Source of the DNA: Cronobacter malonaticus LMG 23826
GTDB lineage: Bacteria; Pseudomonadota; Gammaproteobacteria; Enterobacterales; Enterobacteriaceae
Assembly: GCF_001277215.2 (NCBI RefSeq)
Contig: NZ_CP013940.1
Coordinates: 434,001-498,000, forward strand
Direction of reading: 5' to 3'
DNA length: 64,000 nt
Under the pieces are notes generated by a model. It was not told the DNA's origin. It worked only from the letters and a program-made list of their open reading frames with translations, and searched no databases. Below, piece after piece: positions 1 through 9,324 of the stretch (position 1 is its first letter; each line of letters opens with the position of its first letter). The translations under genes and the position numbers were made by a program.

Positions 1-132
1 CATAACGACAAAAATGTCTGGCAGAGTATGATCGTGATTACGCAATCAAGAGGCGATATCGTCGCCACAGCCCGTCTGCGCACACAGTACAATCGCCTGT
101 TTCCTGTTGTTCAAACCAGCGATTCGCCGTAA
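1..132 (+). CDS. C-terminal fragment of an unidentified protein
   Basis: An open frame enters from the left edge and ends at a TAA at 130-132, giving 43 residues that finish in VVQTSDSP. Codon use looks coding, and there is no in-frame stop. The residues match no family I recognise, and they do not resemble YtfP, the gene next to ppa in E. coli. About 165 bp separate its stop from the chemoreceptor gene, which has its own promoter, so the two are probably not one operon. Confidence 0.4.
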   Translation, partial: HNDKNVWQSMIVITQSRGDIVATARLRTQYNRLFPVVQTSDSP

Positions 133-222
133 ATCTGCGCTGTCATAAAACTGCCATAAAAGTTTTAGCGTGACTAATTAACCACTTAACTGTTGCTACC
201 ATTTCCACGCCCTGGTTTCCCA

Positions 223-249
223 TAAAGCTCGTATTTTGCAGGCCGATAG
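223..249 (+). promoter_or_regulatory. FliA (sigma-28) promoter of the first chemoreceptor gene
   Basis: The sequence TAAAGCTC, an 11-bp spacer and GCCGATAG matches the flagellar sigma-28 consensus TAAAGTTT-N11-GCCGATAA at 13 of 16 positions with the exact spacing. It lies about 50 bp before the start codon of the chemoreceptor at 297. The second chemoreceptor in this window has the same arrangement. Confidence 0.8.
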
Positions 250-296
250 ATCCGAAGCGCCCCTTTCGGGCGTGCCTACACCATGGGAAACAGAGT

Positions 297-1892
297 ATGA
301 AATTAAACCACCTGACAATCGGGCAACGACTCGGTCTGCTGGCGGCGTTGCTGCTCGTCGCGGTGCTTTTTATCGGCATTCGCGGTCTGACTATCAACGC
401 CGACGGGCTTGAGCAAAACAACAATATTATGGCCACGGAAAAGGTGATAGCAGAGAGCATCGACACCGCGCGTAACGCGCAGGTGCAGTTCAAAATCCAG
501 GTACAGGAGTGGAAAAACACCCTGCTGCGCGGTACGCAGGGGCAGGCGGCGTTTGATAAATACAAAGCCGCGTTTGTCGAGCAGAGTGATAAAACCCAGG
601 CGCTGTTAAACCGTCTGGCGACGTTGTTGCCGCAGCTTGGCATGAGCGTGGATGAAGTACACCAGACCATTGCGCTGCATGAAGGGCTGGAAAAAAGCTA
701 TCTGGAGGCCATTGCGCAGTACAACATTGCCGATCCGACGAGCGCCCAGCGTGTCGATAAGCTGGTGAGCGGTATCGACCGTGAGCCGACCCGGATGATC
801 GACGAAGTGGTGGCGAAAACGCTGAAGCAGGCGGATGCGCTGACCCGTCAGACCGAAGCGCGCAACCTGTCGCAATATCAGCAGACCCGCACGATGCTGC
901 TGATCACCATGGCGCTGACGCTTATCGCGAGCATTCTGATCACCTTCTGGCTGGTGCGCAGCATCACGCGTCCCCTGGCGCAGGCGGTGACCATCGCGCG
1001 TAACGTCGCCGCCGGTGATTTGCAGACCGCGATCACCGTCAGCGGCCGCGATGAAACCGCCGAGCTGATGAGCGCGCTCCAGGAGATGAACGGTAACCTC
1101 ACCCGCATCGTCTCTGGCGTGCGCAGCGGTACGGAGACCATCGCCACCGCGTCGGCGCAAATCGCCACCGGCAGCCGTGAGCTTTCAGCGCGCAACGAAG
1201 CGCAGGCGAGCGCGCTGGAAGAGACCGCGGCGTCAATGGAAGAGCTGACGTCGGTGGTGAAAAACAACGCTGAAAACTCACGTTTCGCGAGCGACATCGC
1301 CCGTGACGCGTGTCAGGTGGCCGGGCAGGGCGGTCAGGTGGTCGAGCGCGTGGTGCAGACCATGAGCGAAATCCACCAGTTCTCTACCGAAATCAGCAAC
1401 ATCATCAGCGTTATCGACGGCATTGCCTTCCAGACCAATATTCTGGCGCTCAACGCAGCGGTCGAAGCGGCGCGCGCGGGCGCGGAAGGGCGTGGTTTTG
1501 CGGTGGTGGCGGCGGAAGTACGCGCGCTGGCGCAGCGTTCCAGCTCAGCGGCGCAGGATATCCGTAACCTGATTGACCGCTCCGTCAGCCGTATCGACGA
1601 GGGCAACAGCCTGGTGAAAGGCGCGGGCAGCGCGATGGAAGATATCCTGAAAAGCGTGCAGCGCGTGAGCGAGCTGGTGGAAACCATTTCGATGGCGAAC
1701 CGCGAGCAGAGCACCGGTATCGATCAGGTCAATATCGCCGTGACGCAGATGGACGCCTCGACGCAGCAGAACGCCGCGCTGTCGCAGGAATCCGCCGCGG
1801 CGGCGCAGTCGATGCAGTATCAGGCCGAGAAGCTGCTGGATTCCGTCAGCGTCTTTCGTCTGGCGGCGCGCCAGGATGAAGCGCTGGCGTAA
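297..1892 (+). CDS. Methyl-accepting chemotaxis protein
   Basis: A 531-residue transmembrane chemoreceptor that would signal ligand occupancy to CheA/CheW. A first membrane segment spans about residues 10-30, followed by a periplasmic four-helix-type sensor to about 198. A second membrane segment lies at about 199-220, then a HAMP domain to about 273 and a long cytoplasmic signalling domain. The hairpin tip with [17 protein letters not shown] and EGRGFAVVA at about residues 375-405 is nearly invariant in the family. The C-terminus ends ARQDEALA and lacks the NWETF-type pentapeptide that tethers CheR/CheB, so adaptation would depend on other receptors. The ATG at 297 is chosen because the ATG at 283 runs straight into a stop. 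The ligand cannot be told from sequence. It is expressed from the FliA-type promoter at 223-249. Confidence 0.95.
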   Translation: MKLNHLTIGQRLGLLAALLLVAVLFIGIRGLTINADGLEQNNNIMATEKVIAESIDTARNAQVQFKIQVQEWKNTLLRGTQGQAAFDKYKAAFVEQSDKTQALLNRLATLLPQLGMSVDEVHQTIALHEGLEKSYLEAIAQYNIADPTSAQRVDKLVSGIDREPTRMIDEVVAKTLKQADALTRQTEARNLSQYQQTRTMLLITMALTLIASILITFWLVRSITRPLAQAVTIARNVAAGDLQTAITVSGRDETAELMSALQEMNGNLTRIVSGVRSGTETIATASAQIATGSRELSARNEAQASALEETAASMEELTSVVKNNAENSRFASDIARDACQVAGQGGQVVERVVQTMSEIHQFSTEISNIISVIDGIAFQTNILALNAAVEAARAGAEGRGFAVVAAEVRALAQRSSSAAQDIRNLIDRSVSRIDEGNSLVKGAGSAMEDILKSVQRVSELVETISMANREQSTGIDQVNIAVTQMDASTQQNAALSQESAAAAQSMQYQAEKLLDSVSVFRLAARQDEALA

Positions 1893-1900
1893 CGCCCATA

Positions 1901-1930
1901 AAAAAACACCGCCATCGGGCGGTGTTTTTT
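1901..1930. terminator. Bidirectional terminator between the chemoreceptor gene and ppa
   Basis: The stem AACACCGCC/GGCGGTGTT has an ATCG loop and is flanked by A- and T-runs on both sides. It can therefore terminate both convergent genes. Confidence 0.9.
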
Positions 1931-1943
1931 CATTCGCGGCGAA

Positions 1944-2471
1944 TTACTTCTTCGCGCGTTCGAAAGAGGCGCGGATCTCTTCTTTAGCGGCTTCGGCGTT
2001 ATCCCAGCCTTCCACTTTAACCCACTTGCCTTTTTCCAGATCTTTGTAGTGTTCAAAGAAGTGGGTGATCTGCGCTTTCAGCAGTTCCGGCAGATCGTTC
2101 ACGTCTTTGATGTGATCGTATTCTTTAGAGAGTTTGGTGTGCGGTACCGCAACCAGTTTGGCGTCTTCGCCAGACTCGTCGGTCATTTTCAGCACGCCAA
2201 CCGGACGGCAGCGGATCACAGAGCCAGGCTGCAGCGGGTACGGCGTCGGGACCAGCACGTCAACCGGGTCACCGTCCAGAGACAGGGTGTGGTTGATGTA
2301 GCCGTAGTTGCACGGGTAGAACATCGCGGTGGACATAAAACGGTCAACGAACAGCGCGCCGCTCTCTTTGTCCACTTCGTATTTGATAGGATCAGCGTTA
2401 GCCGGAATTTCAATAATAACGTAGATGTCTTCCGGCAGATCTTTGCCCGCAGGTACGTTCAGTAAGCTCAT
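1944..2471 (-). CDS. ppa: Inorganic pyrophosphatase
   Basis: The soluble family I pyrophosphatase hydrolyses PPi to phosphate, which pulls biosynthetic reactions forward. The 175 residues begin [18 protein letters not shown] and match E. coli Ppa almost throughout. The metal-binding signature DGDPVDVLV is present, as are the conserved YPCNYGY and KYE/KES regions. An in-frame ATG lies 57 bp upstream, but the family starts at MSLLN, and GGAAAC sits just before that ATG. The gene converges on the chemoreceptor gene and shares its terminator. The upstream gap faces ytfQ, as in E. coli. Confidence 0.98.
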   Translation of the reverse strand: MSLLNVPAGKDLPEDIYVIIEIPANADPIKYEVDKESGALFVDRFMSTAMFYPCNYGYINHTLSLDGDPVDVLVPTPYPLQPGSVIRCRPVGVLKMTDESGEDAKLVAVPHTKLSKEYDHIKDVNDLPELLKAQITHFFEHYKDLEKGKWVKVEGWDNAEAAKEEIRASFERAKK

Positions 2472-2633
2472 GTCTGTTTCCTTAAAAATGTATGGCAAAC
2501 AAGTGCCAGGTATTATAGCCAACTGCAATGGAAAGTCGTGGACTCTTTTGTTTCACCGGTGAGCCTGCTGCACCTTTCAGCGTTTTCCCATGACACGTTC
2601 ATCCATAAAGCCAGCTCCATCCTCAATAAATTA

Positions 2634-2649
2634 CTGAAAACGTTTACAT
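2634..2649. promoter_or_regulatory. GalR/GalS-like operator candidate upstream of ytfQ
   Basis: CTGAAAACGTTTACAT fits the GalR/GalS pattern GTGKAANCGNTTNCAC at 10 of 13 specified positions, including the central CG and both AA/TT steps. Control of a galactofuranose transporter by a galactose regulator would make sense. The site is about 225 bp from the ytfQ start, which is distant for direct repression. Confidence 0.4.
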
Positions 2650-2783
2650 TACGCCTCTGGCGACCGTTTTTACGCTAAATATTTTTGCCCGATGCCGCGC
2701 TGGCGCTTGCCGCGCCGTATCCCGGCTGGCGTTAAATCCCGCCCCTTCTGAATTTTAACTTTTTCGTTACTTTTTTGAATTGT

Positions 2784-2806
2784 GATGTAACGCATTCAGT
2801 TACATC
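2784..2806. repeat. Inverted repeat in the ytfQ promoter region
   Basis: GATGTAAC and GTTACATC form perfect 8-bp arms around a 7-bp centre. They lie just upstream of the candidate -10 element TATAGT. The spacing suits a dimeric regulator, but I cannot name one. Confidence 0.5.
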
Positions 2807-2872
2807 CACGCTTGTCTATAGTTTCGCCACAGGTGGACTCTTACCCAACAATAACCCTACGAGGATACCCTT

Positions 2873-3829
2873 ATGTGGAAGCGCTTACTTGTTGTCACAG
2901 CAGTTTCGGCAGCCATGTCGTCTATGGCACTGGCTGCCCCGTTAACCGTGGGATTTTCTCAGGTCGGCTCTGAATCGGGCTGGCGCGCGGCGGAAACCAG
3001 CGTTGCGAAAAGCGAGGCGCAGAAGCGCGGCATTACGCTGAAAGTCGCCGATGGCCAGCAGAAGCAGGAGAACCAAATCAAAGCGGTGCGTTCGTTTATC
3101 GCCCAGGGCGTGGACGCGATTTTCATCGCGCCTGTGGTGGCGACCGGCTGGGAGCCGGTGCTGAAAGAGGCGAAAGACGCGGAGATCCCGGTGATCCTCC
3201 TCGACCGTTCGATTGATGTTAAAGACAAGTCGCTCTACATGACCACCGTTACCGCCAACAACGTGCTGGAAGGCAAGCTTATCGGCGACTGGCTGGTGAA
3301 AACCGTCGCGGGCAAGCCGTGTAACGTCGTGGAGTTGCAGGGCACCGTGGGCGCGAGCGTGGCTATCGATCGTAAGAAAGGGTTTGCCGAGGCGATTTCC
3401 AAAGCGCCGAATATCAAGATTATTCGCTCGCAGTCCGGCGACTTTACCCGCTCGAAGGGCAAGGAAGTGATGGAGAGCTTTATCAAGGCCGAGAACAACG
3501 GCAAAAACATCTGCATGGTTTACGCGCATAACGACGATATGGCGATCGGCGCGATTCAGGCCATCAAAGAGGCCGGGCTGAAGCCGGGCAAAGATATCCT
3601 GACCGGCTCCATCGACGGCGTGCCGGATATTTTCAAAGCAATGGCGGATGGCGAGGCGAACGCGAGCGTAGAGCTGACGCCGAACATGGCTGGCCCGGCG
3701 TTCGACGCGCTGGAGAAATTTAAGAAAGACGGCACGCAGCCTCCGAAGCTGACAATTACCGAGTCGGTGCTCTACTTGCCGGATACCGCCAAAGAGATGT
3801 TAGAGAAGAAGAAAACGATGGGGTATTGA
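2873..3829 (+). CDS. ytfQ: Galactofuranose ABC transporter, periplasmic binding protein
   Basis: This is the periplasmic receptor that captures galactofuranose and hands it to the YtfT-YjfF permease. A signal peptide covers about residues 1-21, with the hydrophobic stretch VVTAVSAAMSSMALA. The rest is a type I sugar-binding fold with a LacI-like signature: TVGFSQVGSESGWR near the start, then the conserved IAPVVATGWEPVL and YAHNDDMAIGAIQ segments. The length of 318 residues equals E. coli YtfQ. The start is preceded by a good ribosome site (GAGGATACCCTT). It is the first gene of ytfQRT-yjfF, separated from ytfR by a repeat-filled gap that may raise its expression relative to the membrane genes. 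Confidence 0.96.
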   Translation: MWKRLLVVTAVSAAMSSMALAAPLTVGFSQVGSESGWRAAETSVAKSEAQKRGITLKVADGQQKQENQIKAVRSFIAQGVDAIFIAPVVATGWEPVLKEAKDAEIPVILLDRSIDVKDKSLYMTTVTANNVLEGKLIGDWLVKTVAGKPCNVVELQGTVGASVAIDRKKGFAEAISKAPNIKIIRSQSGDFTRSKGKEVMESFIKAENNGKNICMVYAHNDDMAIGAIQAIKEAGLKPGKDILTGSIDGVPDIFKAMADGEANASVELTPNMAGPAFDALEKFKKDGTQPPKLTITESVLYLPDTAKEMLEKKKTMGY

Positions 3830-3867
3830 TTGACCGGCGTGACGGGTTTTTGACGTGTTCTTACGGC

Positions 3868-4056
3868 GGCGGGTGCGCGTTGCTTACCCGCCCTACATAT
3901 TGCCCGCTCTTTGACAGGTAGGGCGGGTAAGCGCAGCGCACCCGCCACGCCCAGGCAGCGCCATATGAATTTGTAGGGCGGGTAAGCGCAGCGCACTCGC
4001 CGTGCCCAGGCGGCGCCATATGAACCTGTAGGGCGGGTAAGCGCAGCGCACCCGCC
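3868..4056. repeat. Cluster of four 29-bp palindromic (REP-like) repeats
   Basis: Copies of a GC-rich 29-mer that begins GTAGGGCGGGTAAGCG and ends GCACCCGCC lie at 3918-3946, 3973-4001 and 4028-4056, exactly 55 bp apart. An inverted copy lies at 3868-3896. The 26-bp spacers between the tandem copies are also alike (CCAGGC, GGCGCCATATGAA). Each unit can fold through GGCGGGT/ACCCGCC. Related copies occur at 9325-9403 and 24453-24600. The cluster separates ytfQ from ytfR inside one operon. Confidence 0.9.
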
Positions 4057-4117
4057 GTGCCAGCCAACATCACGCTACCCGCGACACGCCGACCTCAGGC
4101 CACAGGAGAGTCCGACC

Positions 4118-5620
4118 ATGCATAACGATAACCATCAGGAAATCCTGCGAACGGAAGGCCTGAGCAAAACGTTCCCCGGCGTAAAGGCCCTCGACCATGT
4201 TGATTTCAGCCTGCGGCGCGGGGAGATCATGGCGCTGCTCGGGGAAAACGGCGCTGGTAAATCGACGCTGATTAAAGCGCTCACCGGCGTTTATCAACCC
4301 GACGGCGGCACTATTTATCTCGGCGGCGAAGCGGTACGGCCGCGCAACACCGCGCACGCGCAACAGCTTGGCATCGGCACCGTCTACCAGGAAGTTAACC
4401 TGCTGCCCAATATGTCGGTGGCGGACAACCTATTTATTGGCCGCGAGCCGCGCCGCTTTGGCCTGCTGCGCCGCAAAGAGATGGAAAAGCGCGCCACGGC
4501 GCTGCTCGAATCCTACGGCTTTCATCTTGACGTTCGCGAGCCGCTGAACCGCTTTTCGGTCGCGATGCAGCAGATCGTTGCCATTTGCCGCGCCATCGAT
4601 CTCTCCGCGCGCGTGCTAATCCTTGATGAACCGACCGCCAGCCTCGACGCTAAAGAGGTCGAGATGCTCTTTACCCTGATGCGCCAGCTGCGCGCGCAGG
4701 GCGTCAGCCTTGTCTTCGTCACGCACTTTCTCGATCAGGTCTATGAAGTTACCGATCGGATCACGGTGCTGCGTAACGGGAAATTTGTCGGTACGCGCGA
4801 CACCGCCGAGCTGCCGCAAATCGAACTGGTGAAAATGATGCTGGGGCGCGAGCTTGAAAGTAACGCGCTGCAGCGCGCCGGACGCACGCTGCTTAGCGAA
4901 AAACCGGTCGCGGCGTTTCACGATTACGGCAAAAAAGGCGTTATCGCGCCGTTTTCACTGGAAGTACGCCCTGGCGAAATCGTCGGCCTGGCAGGCCTGC
5001 TCGGCTCCGGGCGTACCGAAACGGCGGAAGTCATCTTCGGCATCCACCCGGCAGACAGCGGCACCGCCACCATTAAAGGCAAACCGCAAACGCTGCGTTC
5101 GCCGCAGCAGGCGTCACGGCTTGGTATCGGTTTTTGTCCTGAAGACAGGAAAACCGATGGCATCATCGGCGCCGCTTCGGTGCGCGAAAACATCATCCTG
5201 GCGCTGCAGGCCCAGCGCGGCTGGCTGCGCCCGATCCCGCGGCGTGAACAGGATGAGATCGCCGCCCGCTTTATTCGCCAGCTCGGCATCCGTACGCCGG
5301 GCCCGGAGCAGCCGATTGAGTTTCTCTCCGGTGGCAACCAGCAAAAAGTCCTGCTGTCGCGCTGGCTGCTGACGAAACCGCAGTTCCTGATCCTCGACGA
5401 GCCGACGCGCGGCATCGATGTCGGCGCGCATGCGGAGATCATCCGGCTTATCGAAACCCTGTGCGCCGACGGGCTGGCCCTGCTGGTCATCTCGTCTGAG
5501 CTGGAAGAGCTGGTGGGCTACGCCGACCGGGTGATTATTCTGCGCGACCGCCAGCAGGTGGCGGAGATCCCGCTTGAGGATCTCTCGGTCGGTGCCATTA
5601 TGAATGCCATTGCGGCATAA
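4118..5620 (+). CDS. ytfR: Galactofuranose ABC transporter, ATP-binding protein
   Basis: This is the cytoplasmic ATPase of the galactofuranose importer. The 500 residues hold two ABC domains in tandem, as in RbsA and MglA. The first has Walker A GENGAGKST at about residue 42 and Walker B LILDEPTASLD. The second has a degenerate P-loop GSGRTE at about 295, the signature LSGGNQQK at about 403 and LILDEPTRGID. The first half lacks a normal LSGG signature (FSVAMQQI), which is usual for sugar transporters with one active ATP site. AGGAGAGTCCGACC precedes the ATG. The stop is followed at once by the GGAG of ytfT. Confidence 0.96.
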   Translation: MHNDNHQEILRTEGLSKTFPGVKALDHVDFSLRRGEIMALLGENGAGKSTLIKALTGVYQPDGGTIYLGGEAVRPRNTAHAQQLGIGTVYQEVNLLPNMSVADNLFIGREPRRFGLLRRKEMEKRATALLESYGFHLDVREPLNRFSVAMQQIVAICRAIDLSARVLILDEPTASLDAKEVEMLFTLMRQLRAQGVSLVFVTHFLDQVYEVTDRITVLRNGKFVGTRDTAELPQIELVKMMLGRELESNALQRAGRTLLSEKPVAAFHDYGKKGVIAPFSLEVRPGEIVGLAGLLGSGRTETAEVIFGIHPADSGTATIKGKPQTLRSPQQASRLGIGFCPEDRKTDGIIGAASVRENIILALQAQRGWLRPIPRREQDEIAARFIRQLGIRTPGPEQPIEFLSGGNQQKVLLSRWLLTKPQFLILDEPTRGIDVGAHAEIIRLIETLCADGLALLVISSELEELVGYADRVIILRDRQQVAEIPLEDLSVGAIMNAIAA

Positions 5621-5630
5621 GGAGCTACGC

Positions 5631-6656
5631 GTGATGCCTCGTTCATTACCGGATACGGGCGCGCCGAAGCGGCGCTTACGCTTCCCGCCCGGCATGCCGC
5701 AGATCGCGGCGCTGATGCTGGTGCTGCTGGTTGACGGCCTGGTGGCGGATCACTTTTTCCAGATAGTCTTGCAGGACGGGCGGCTCTTCGGCAGCCCGAT
5801 AGATATCCTGAACCGCGCCGCCCCCGTGGCGCTTCTGGCGATCGGCATGACGCTGGTCATCGCCACCGGTGGGATCGACCTCTCCGTCGGCGCGGTGATG
5901 GCGATTGCGGGCGCGACCGCCGCGACGCTGACCGTGGGCGGGCACAGCCTCGCCGTGGTAATACTGGCGTCGCTCGGCGTCGGCGTGCTGGCCGGTCTCT
6001 GGAACGGCATCCTGGTGGCGGTGCTGAAGATCCAGCCTTTCGTGGCGACGCTGATACTGATGGTCGCCGGGCGCGGCGTGGCGCAGCTGATTACGTCCGG
6101 GCAGATTGTGACGTTCAACTCACCGTCGCTCGCCTGGCTTGGCAGCGGTTCGCTCTTTTTCTTCCCGACGCCGGTCATTATCGCGATTCTGACGCTGCTG
6201 GCGTTCTGGCTTTTTACCCGCAAAACCGCGCTCGGCATGTTTATTGAAGCCGTTGGTATCAATATTCGTGCGGCGAAAAACGCGGGCGTCAGTACGCGGC
6301 TTATCGTCATGCTCACCTATATGCTGAGCGGCCTGTGCGCGGCGATTGCCGGGATCATCGTCGCGGCGGATATCCGAGGCGCGGACGCTAACAACGCCGG
6401 GCTGTGGCTTGAGCTCGATGCCATTCTGGCGGTGGTGATTGGCGGCGCGTCGCTGATGGGCGGGCGCTTTAACCTGGCGCTGTCGGTCGTCGGCGCGCTG
6501 ATTATTCAGGGGATGAACACCGGGATTCTGCTGTCGGGCTTTCCGCCGGAGCTGAATCAGGTGGTGAAAGCGGTGGTGGTGCTGTGCGTGCTGATTGTCC
6601 AGTCGCCACGATTTATTGGTCTGATTAAAGGAGTGCGCCGCCATGATAAAACGTAA
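5631..6656 (+). CDS. ytfT: Galactofuranose ABC transporter, permease
   Basis: One of the two membrane subunits of the galactofuranose importer. The protein is a BPD_transp_2-type permease with about ten hydrophobic helices and the family motif ATGGIDLSVGAVMAIAGA. A GTG at 5631 followed by ATG at 5634 gives 341 residues, the length of E. coli YtfT, which begins MMPQSLPD where this begins V/M-MPRSLPD. GGAG lies 6 bp before the GTG. Starting at 5634 would shorten the protein by only one residue. It overlaps yjfF by 14 bp, which implies coupled translation. Confidence 0.95.
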   Translation: MMPRSLPDTGAPKRRLRFPPGMPQIAALMLVLLVDGLVADHFFQIVLQDGRLFGSPIDILNRAAPVALLAIGMTLVIATGGIDLSVGAVMAIAGATAATLTVGGHSLAVVILASLGVGVLAGLWNGILVAVLKIQPFVATLILMVAGRGVAQLITSGQIVTFNSPSLAWLGSGSLFFFPTPVIIAILTLLAFWLFTRKTALGMFIEAVGINIRAAKNAGVSTRLIVMLTYMLSGLCAAIAGIIVAADIRGADANNAGLWLELDAILAVVIGGASLMGGRFNLALSVVGALIIQGMNTGILLSGFPPELNQVVKAVVVLCVLIVQSPRFIGLIKGVRRHDKT

Positions 6657-7632
6657 TCTGCCGCTGACCATCACGCTCGCGGTGTTTGTGCTCGGCTACC
6701 TCTACTGCCTGACGCAGTTCCCCGGTTTCGCCTCCACGCGCGTGATTTGCAATATCCTGACCGATAACGCGTTTCTTGGGATCATCGCCGTCGGCATGAC
6801 GTTTGTGATCCTCTCGGGCGGGATCGATCTCTCGGTTGGTTCGGTGATCGCCTTCACCGGCGTGTTCCTCGCCAAAGCGATCGGCTTCTGGGGCATGTCG
6901 CCGCTGGTGGCGTTCCCACTGATCCTGCTGATGGGCTGCGCGTTCGGCGCGCTGATGGGCTGGCTTATCGATGCGCTAAAAATCCCGGCGTTTATCATTA
7001 CGCTCGCGGGCATGTTCTTTCTGCGCGGCGTCAGTTATCTGGTGTCTGAGGAGTCGATCCCCATTAACCACCCGATTTACGACACGCTCTCAAGTCTCGC
7101 GTGGAAAATCCCCGGCGGCGGACGGCTTAGCGCCATGGGCCTGCTGATGCTGGGCGTGGTGGTGATTGGCATTTTCCTCGCGCACCGCACCCGTTTCGGC
7201 AACCAGGTGTACGCCATCGGCGGCAGCGCCACGTCCGCCAACCTGATGGGTATCTCCACCCGCAGCGTCACCGTGCGTATTTATATGCTCTCGACCGGGC
7301 TTGCCACGCTGGCGGGCATTGTTTTCTCCATTTATACCTCGGCGGGCTACGCGCTGGCGGGCGTTGGCGTTGAGCTGGACGCCATCGCCTCGGTGGTCAT
7401 CGGCGGCACGCTGCTCTCCGGCGGCGTGGGTACGGTGCTCGGCACGCTGTTTGGCGTGGCGATTCAGGGGCTTATCCAGACCTATATTAACTTTGACGGC
7501 ACGTTGAGCTCCTGGTGGACCAAAATCGCCATCGGGCTGCTGCTGTTTATTTTTATCGCGCTGCAGCGCGGGCTGACGGTCCTGTGGGAAAACCGCCAGA
7601 GCGCCGAGGTCACGCGTGTGACGCAGCGCTAA
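6643..7632 (+). CDS. yjfF: Galactofuranose ABC transporter, permease
   Basis: The second membrane subunit of the galactofuranose importer has 329 residues. It is homologous to YtfT, with LSGGIDLSVGSVIAFTG as the shared motif and about nine to ten membrane segments. The start lies inside the end of ytfT, preceded by AAGGAGTGCGCCGCC. It closes the ytfQRT-yjfF operon. No clear terminator follows, but the next gene has its own flagellar promoter in the gap. Confidence 0.95.
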   Translation: MIKRNLPLTITLAVFVLGYLYCLTQFPGFASTRVICNILTDNAFLGIIAVGMTFVILSGGIDLSVGSVIAFTGVFLAKAIGFWGMSPLVAFPLILLMGCAFGALMGWLIDALKIPAFIITLAGMFFLRGVSYLVSEESIPINHPIYDTLSSLAWKIPGGGRLSAMGLLMLGVVVIGIFLAHRTRFGNQVYAIGGSATSANLMGISTRSVTVRIYMLSTGLATLAGIVFSIYTSAGYALAGVGVELDAIASVVIGGTLLSGGVGTVLGTLFGVAIQGLIQTYINFDGTLSSWWTKIAIGLLLFIFIALQRGLTVLWENRQSAEVTRVTQR

Positions 7633-7669
7633 CTTTTCAGTTATAAGATATTGATCTGACTAAACTGTA

Positions 7670-7696
7670 TAAACTTTCCCCGGTAATTGCCGATAG
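7670..7696 (+). promoter_or_regulatory. FliA (sigma-28) promoter of the second chemoreceptor gene
   Basis: TAAACTTT, an 11-bp spacer and GCCGATAG matches the sigma-28 consensus at 14 of 16 positions with the correct spacing. It lies 46 bp before the ATG at 7743. Confidence 0.85.
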
Positions 7697-7742
7697 TTTT
7701 TTCTTCAATGGATCAAGCTATCGCGATTACCGGGACCCCACC

Positions 7743-9308
7743 ATGTTGAGAAATCTCTCTATCCGTACCGGCCTGCTGACGCTGTTGGCGGTTATGGCCG
7801 TTTTGCTTCTGCTCGTGAGCGCCATGGGCATCTATTCACTCACCCAAAGTTCGGCGTCCTTACAGCGCATTAACACGTTGCAGGGCGAAAAAATGATGCG
7901 TCTGAACGAAGGCTATACGCTGCTGTTGCGCGCGCGCAACGAGGCAGGCCAGGCGGTGCGCCAGATGGAAATCGGCATGGTGGACGACGCGACGGCGTCC
8001 GTGAAAACGATCGCGGGCGAGCTGGTGCGCGGTCAGCAGTTGCTGAAAACGGTGCTCACCAGCGAGGTGGACGACGAACAGGGCGCGCTGCTGCTGGGTA
8101 AGCTTAACCAGAGCTTCAACGCGCTGAACGGCCAGGGGCTTGCGCCGATGATGGCGGCGCTCAATAAGCAAAGCCCGGATGACTACTACGATCTGCTTGG
8201 CAACGGGCTTATCCCGCTGACCCGCGCCTTTGACACTGACGTGCAGGCGTTTCAGCGCTGGGGCGAGGCGCGTGGACGTCAGGAAGTTAACGGCGTGCTG
8301 ACGCAGAAACAGGTGATGCTGGCGCTGATTGGTCTGGTGGCGCTGCTGACCGCGGCGGTGATGACGCTGGTCTGGCTGGCGCTGCGGCATTTGCTGCTCA
8401 AACCGCTCGCGCAGTCGGTGGAGCAGCTTGAGCATGTGGCGGCAGGCGATTTGACCCGTTCGCTGACCGCCACCAGCAATAACGAGCTGGGGCGGCTGGT
8501 AAGCGCTATCGAGGCGATGCGTTTGTCGCTCGCGCAGTCGGTGATGCGCGTGCGTGACGCCAGCGCGCAGATCGATACCGGGAGCCGCGAGCTCGCGGCG
8601 GGTAACGTCGATCTGGCGCAGCGTACCGAATCGACCGCCACGTCGCTTGAACAGACCGCAGCGAGTATGGAGCAGATCACCGCGACGGTGAAACAGAACG
8701 CCGATAACGCCGGGATGGCGCATCAGCTGGCGAAAGCGGTCTCCGATACCGCCGATCGCGGCAGCGAAATGGTCTGTTATGTGATTGAGAAGATGCGCGA
8801 TATTTCCGGCAGCTCTGATCGGATTGGCGACATCCTGAGCGTGATTGACGCGATTGCGTTCCAGACCAATATCCTCGCGCTGAACGCGGCGGTGGAAGCG
8901 GCGCGCGCGGGCGAGCAGGGGCGCGGGTTCGCGGTGGTGGCGGGTGAAGTGCGTACGCTGGCGAGCCGTAGCGCCGAGGCGGCGAAAGAGATCCGCACGC
9001 TTATCAGTAATTCGCAAAGCCAGGTAGGCGAGGGGAGTGAGCTGGCCATGCAGGCTGGCGAAACAATGGATGAGATCGCCGAAGAGGTACTGCGGATGAC
9101 GAAGCTGGTGCGTGAAATCGCCGATGCGTCGCTGGAACAGAGCCGCGGTATTGAGCAGGTGAATATCGCCGTGAGCCAGATGGACGAAACCGCCCAGCAG
9201 AATGCGGCGCTGGTGCAGCAATCCTCCGCCGCCACCCGTTCGCTGGAAGAGCAGGCGCAGCAACTGGTGGAAGCGATGGCGTCGTTCCGGTTGCAGACGG
9301 CGGGTTAA
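7743..9308 (+). CDS. Methyl-accepting chemotaxis protein
   Basis: A 521-residue chemoreceptor. Membrane segments lie at about residues 9-31 and 190-212, with a Tar-type helical sensor between them that carries [15 protein letters not shown], typical of the TarH sensor. HAMP and a methyl-accepting domain follow, with the hairpin core [25 protein letters not shown] kept. The C-terminus ends in FRLQTAG with no NWETF-type pentapeptide. The sensor differs from the receptor at 297, so it probably detects another ligand. It follows the galactofuranose transporter, but its own sigma-28 promoter argues for independent flagellar-class expression, and a link to sugar sensing is only a guess. Confidence 0.95.
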   Translation: MLRNLSIRTGLLTLLAVMAVLLLLVSAMGIYSLTQSSASLQRINTLQGEKMMRLNEGYTLLLRARNEAGQAVRQMEIGMVDDATASVKTIAGELVRGQQLLKTVLTSEVDDEQGALLLGKLNQSFNALNGQGLAPMMAALNKQSPDDYYDLLGNGLIPLTRAFDTDVQAFQRWGEARGRQEVNGVLTQKQVMLALIGLVALLTAAVMTLVWLALRHLLLKPLAQSVEQLEHVAAGDLTRSLTATSNNELGRLVSAIEAMRLSLAQSVMRVRDASAQIDTGSRELAAGNVDLAQRTESTATSLEQTAASMEQITATVKQNADNAGMAHQLAKAVSDTADRGSEMVCYVIEKMRDISGSSDRIGDILSVIDAIAFQTNILALNAAVEAARAGEQGRGFAVVAGEVRTLASRSAEAAKEIRTLISNSQSQVGEGSELAMQAGETMDEIAEEVLRMTKLVREIADASLEQSRGIEQVNIAVSQMDETAQQNAALVQQSSAATRSLEEQAQQLVEAMASFRLQTAG

Positions 9309-9324
9309 GTTTTCGCTGATAATC

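Larger units (their letters stand above)
2472..2872. other. Divergent ppa/ytfQ intergenic region
   Basis: This 401-bp gap contains no convincing gene. It holds a LacI-family operator-like site at 2634-2649, an inverted repeat at 2784-2806 and a possible -10 TATAGT at 2817-2822 facing ytfQ. The left part presumably carries the ppa promoter, which I could not place with confidence. Confidence 0.6.

Noticed and set aside
2780..2810. CRP site in the ytfQ promoter
   Set aside because: TGTGA is present, but the second half-site is absent at the required 6-bp distance. The symmetric element there is GATGTAAC/GTTACATC.
7860..9263. A 467-codon frame antisense to the second chemoreceptor gene
   Set aside because: The chemoreceptor has a complete domain set and promoter. 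The opposite frame has no recognisable domain.
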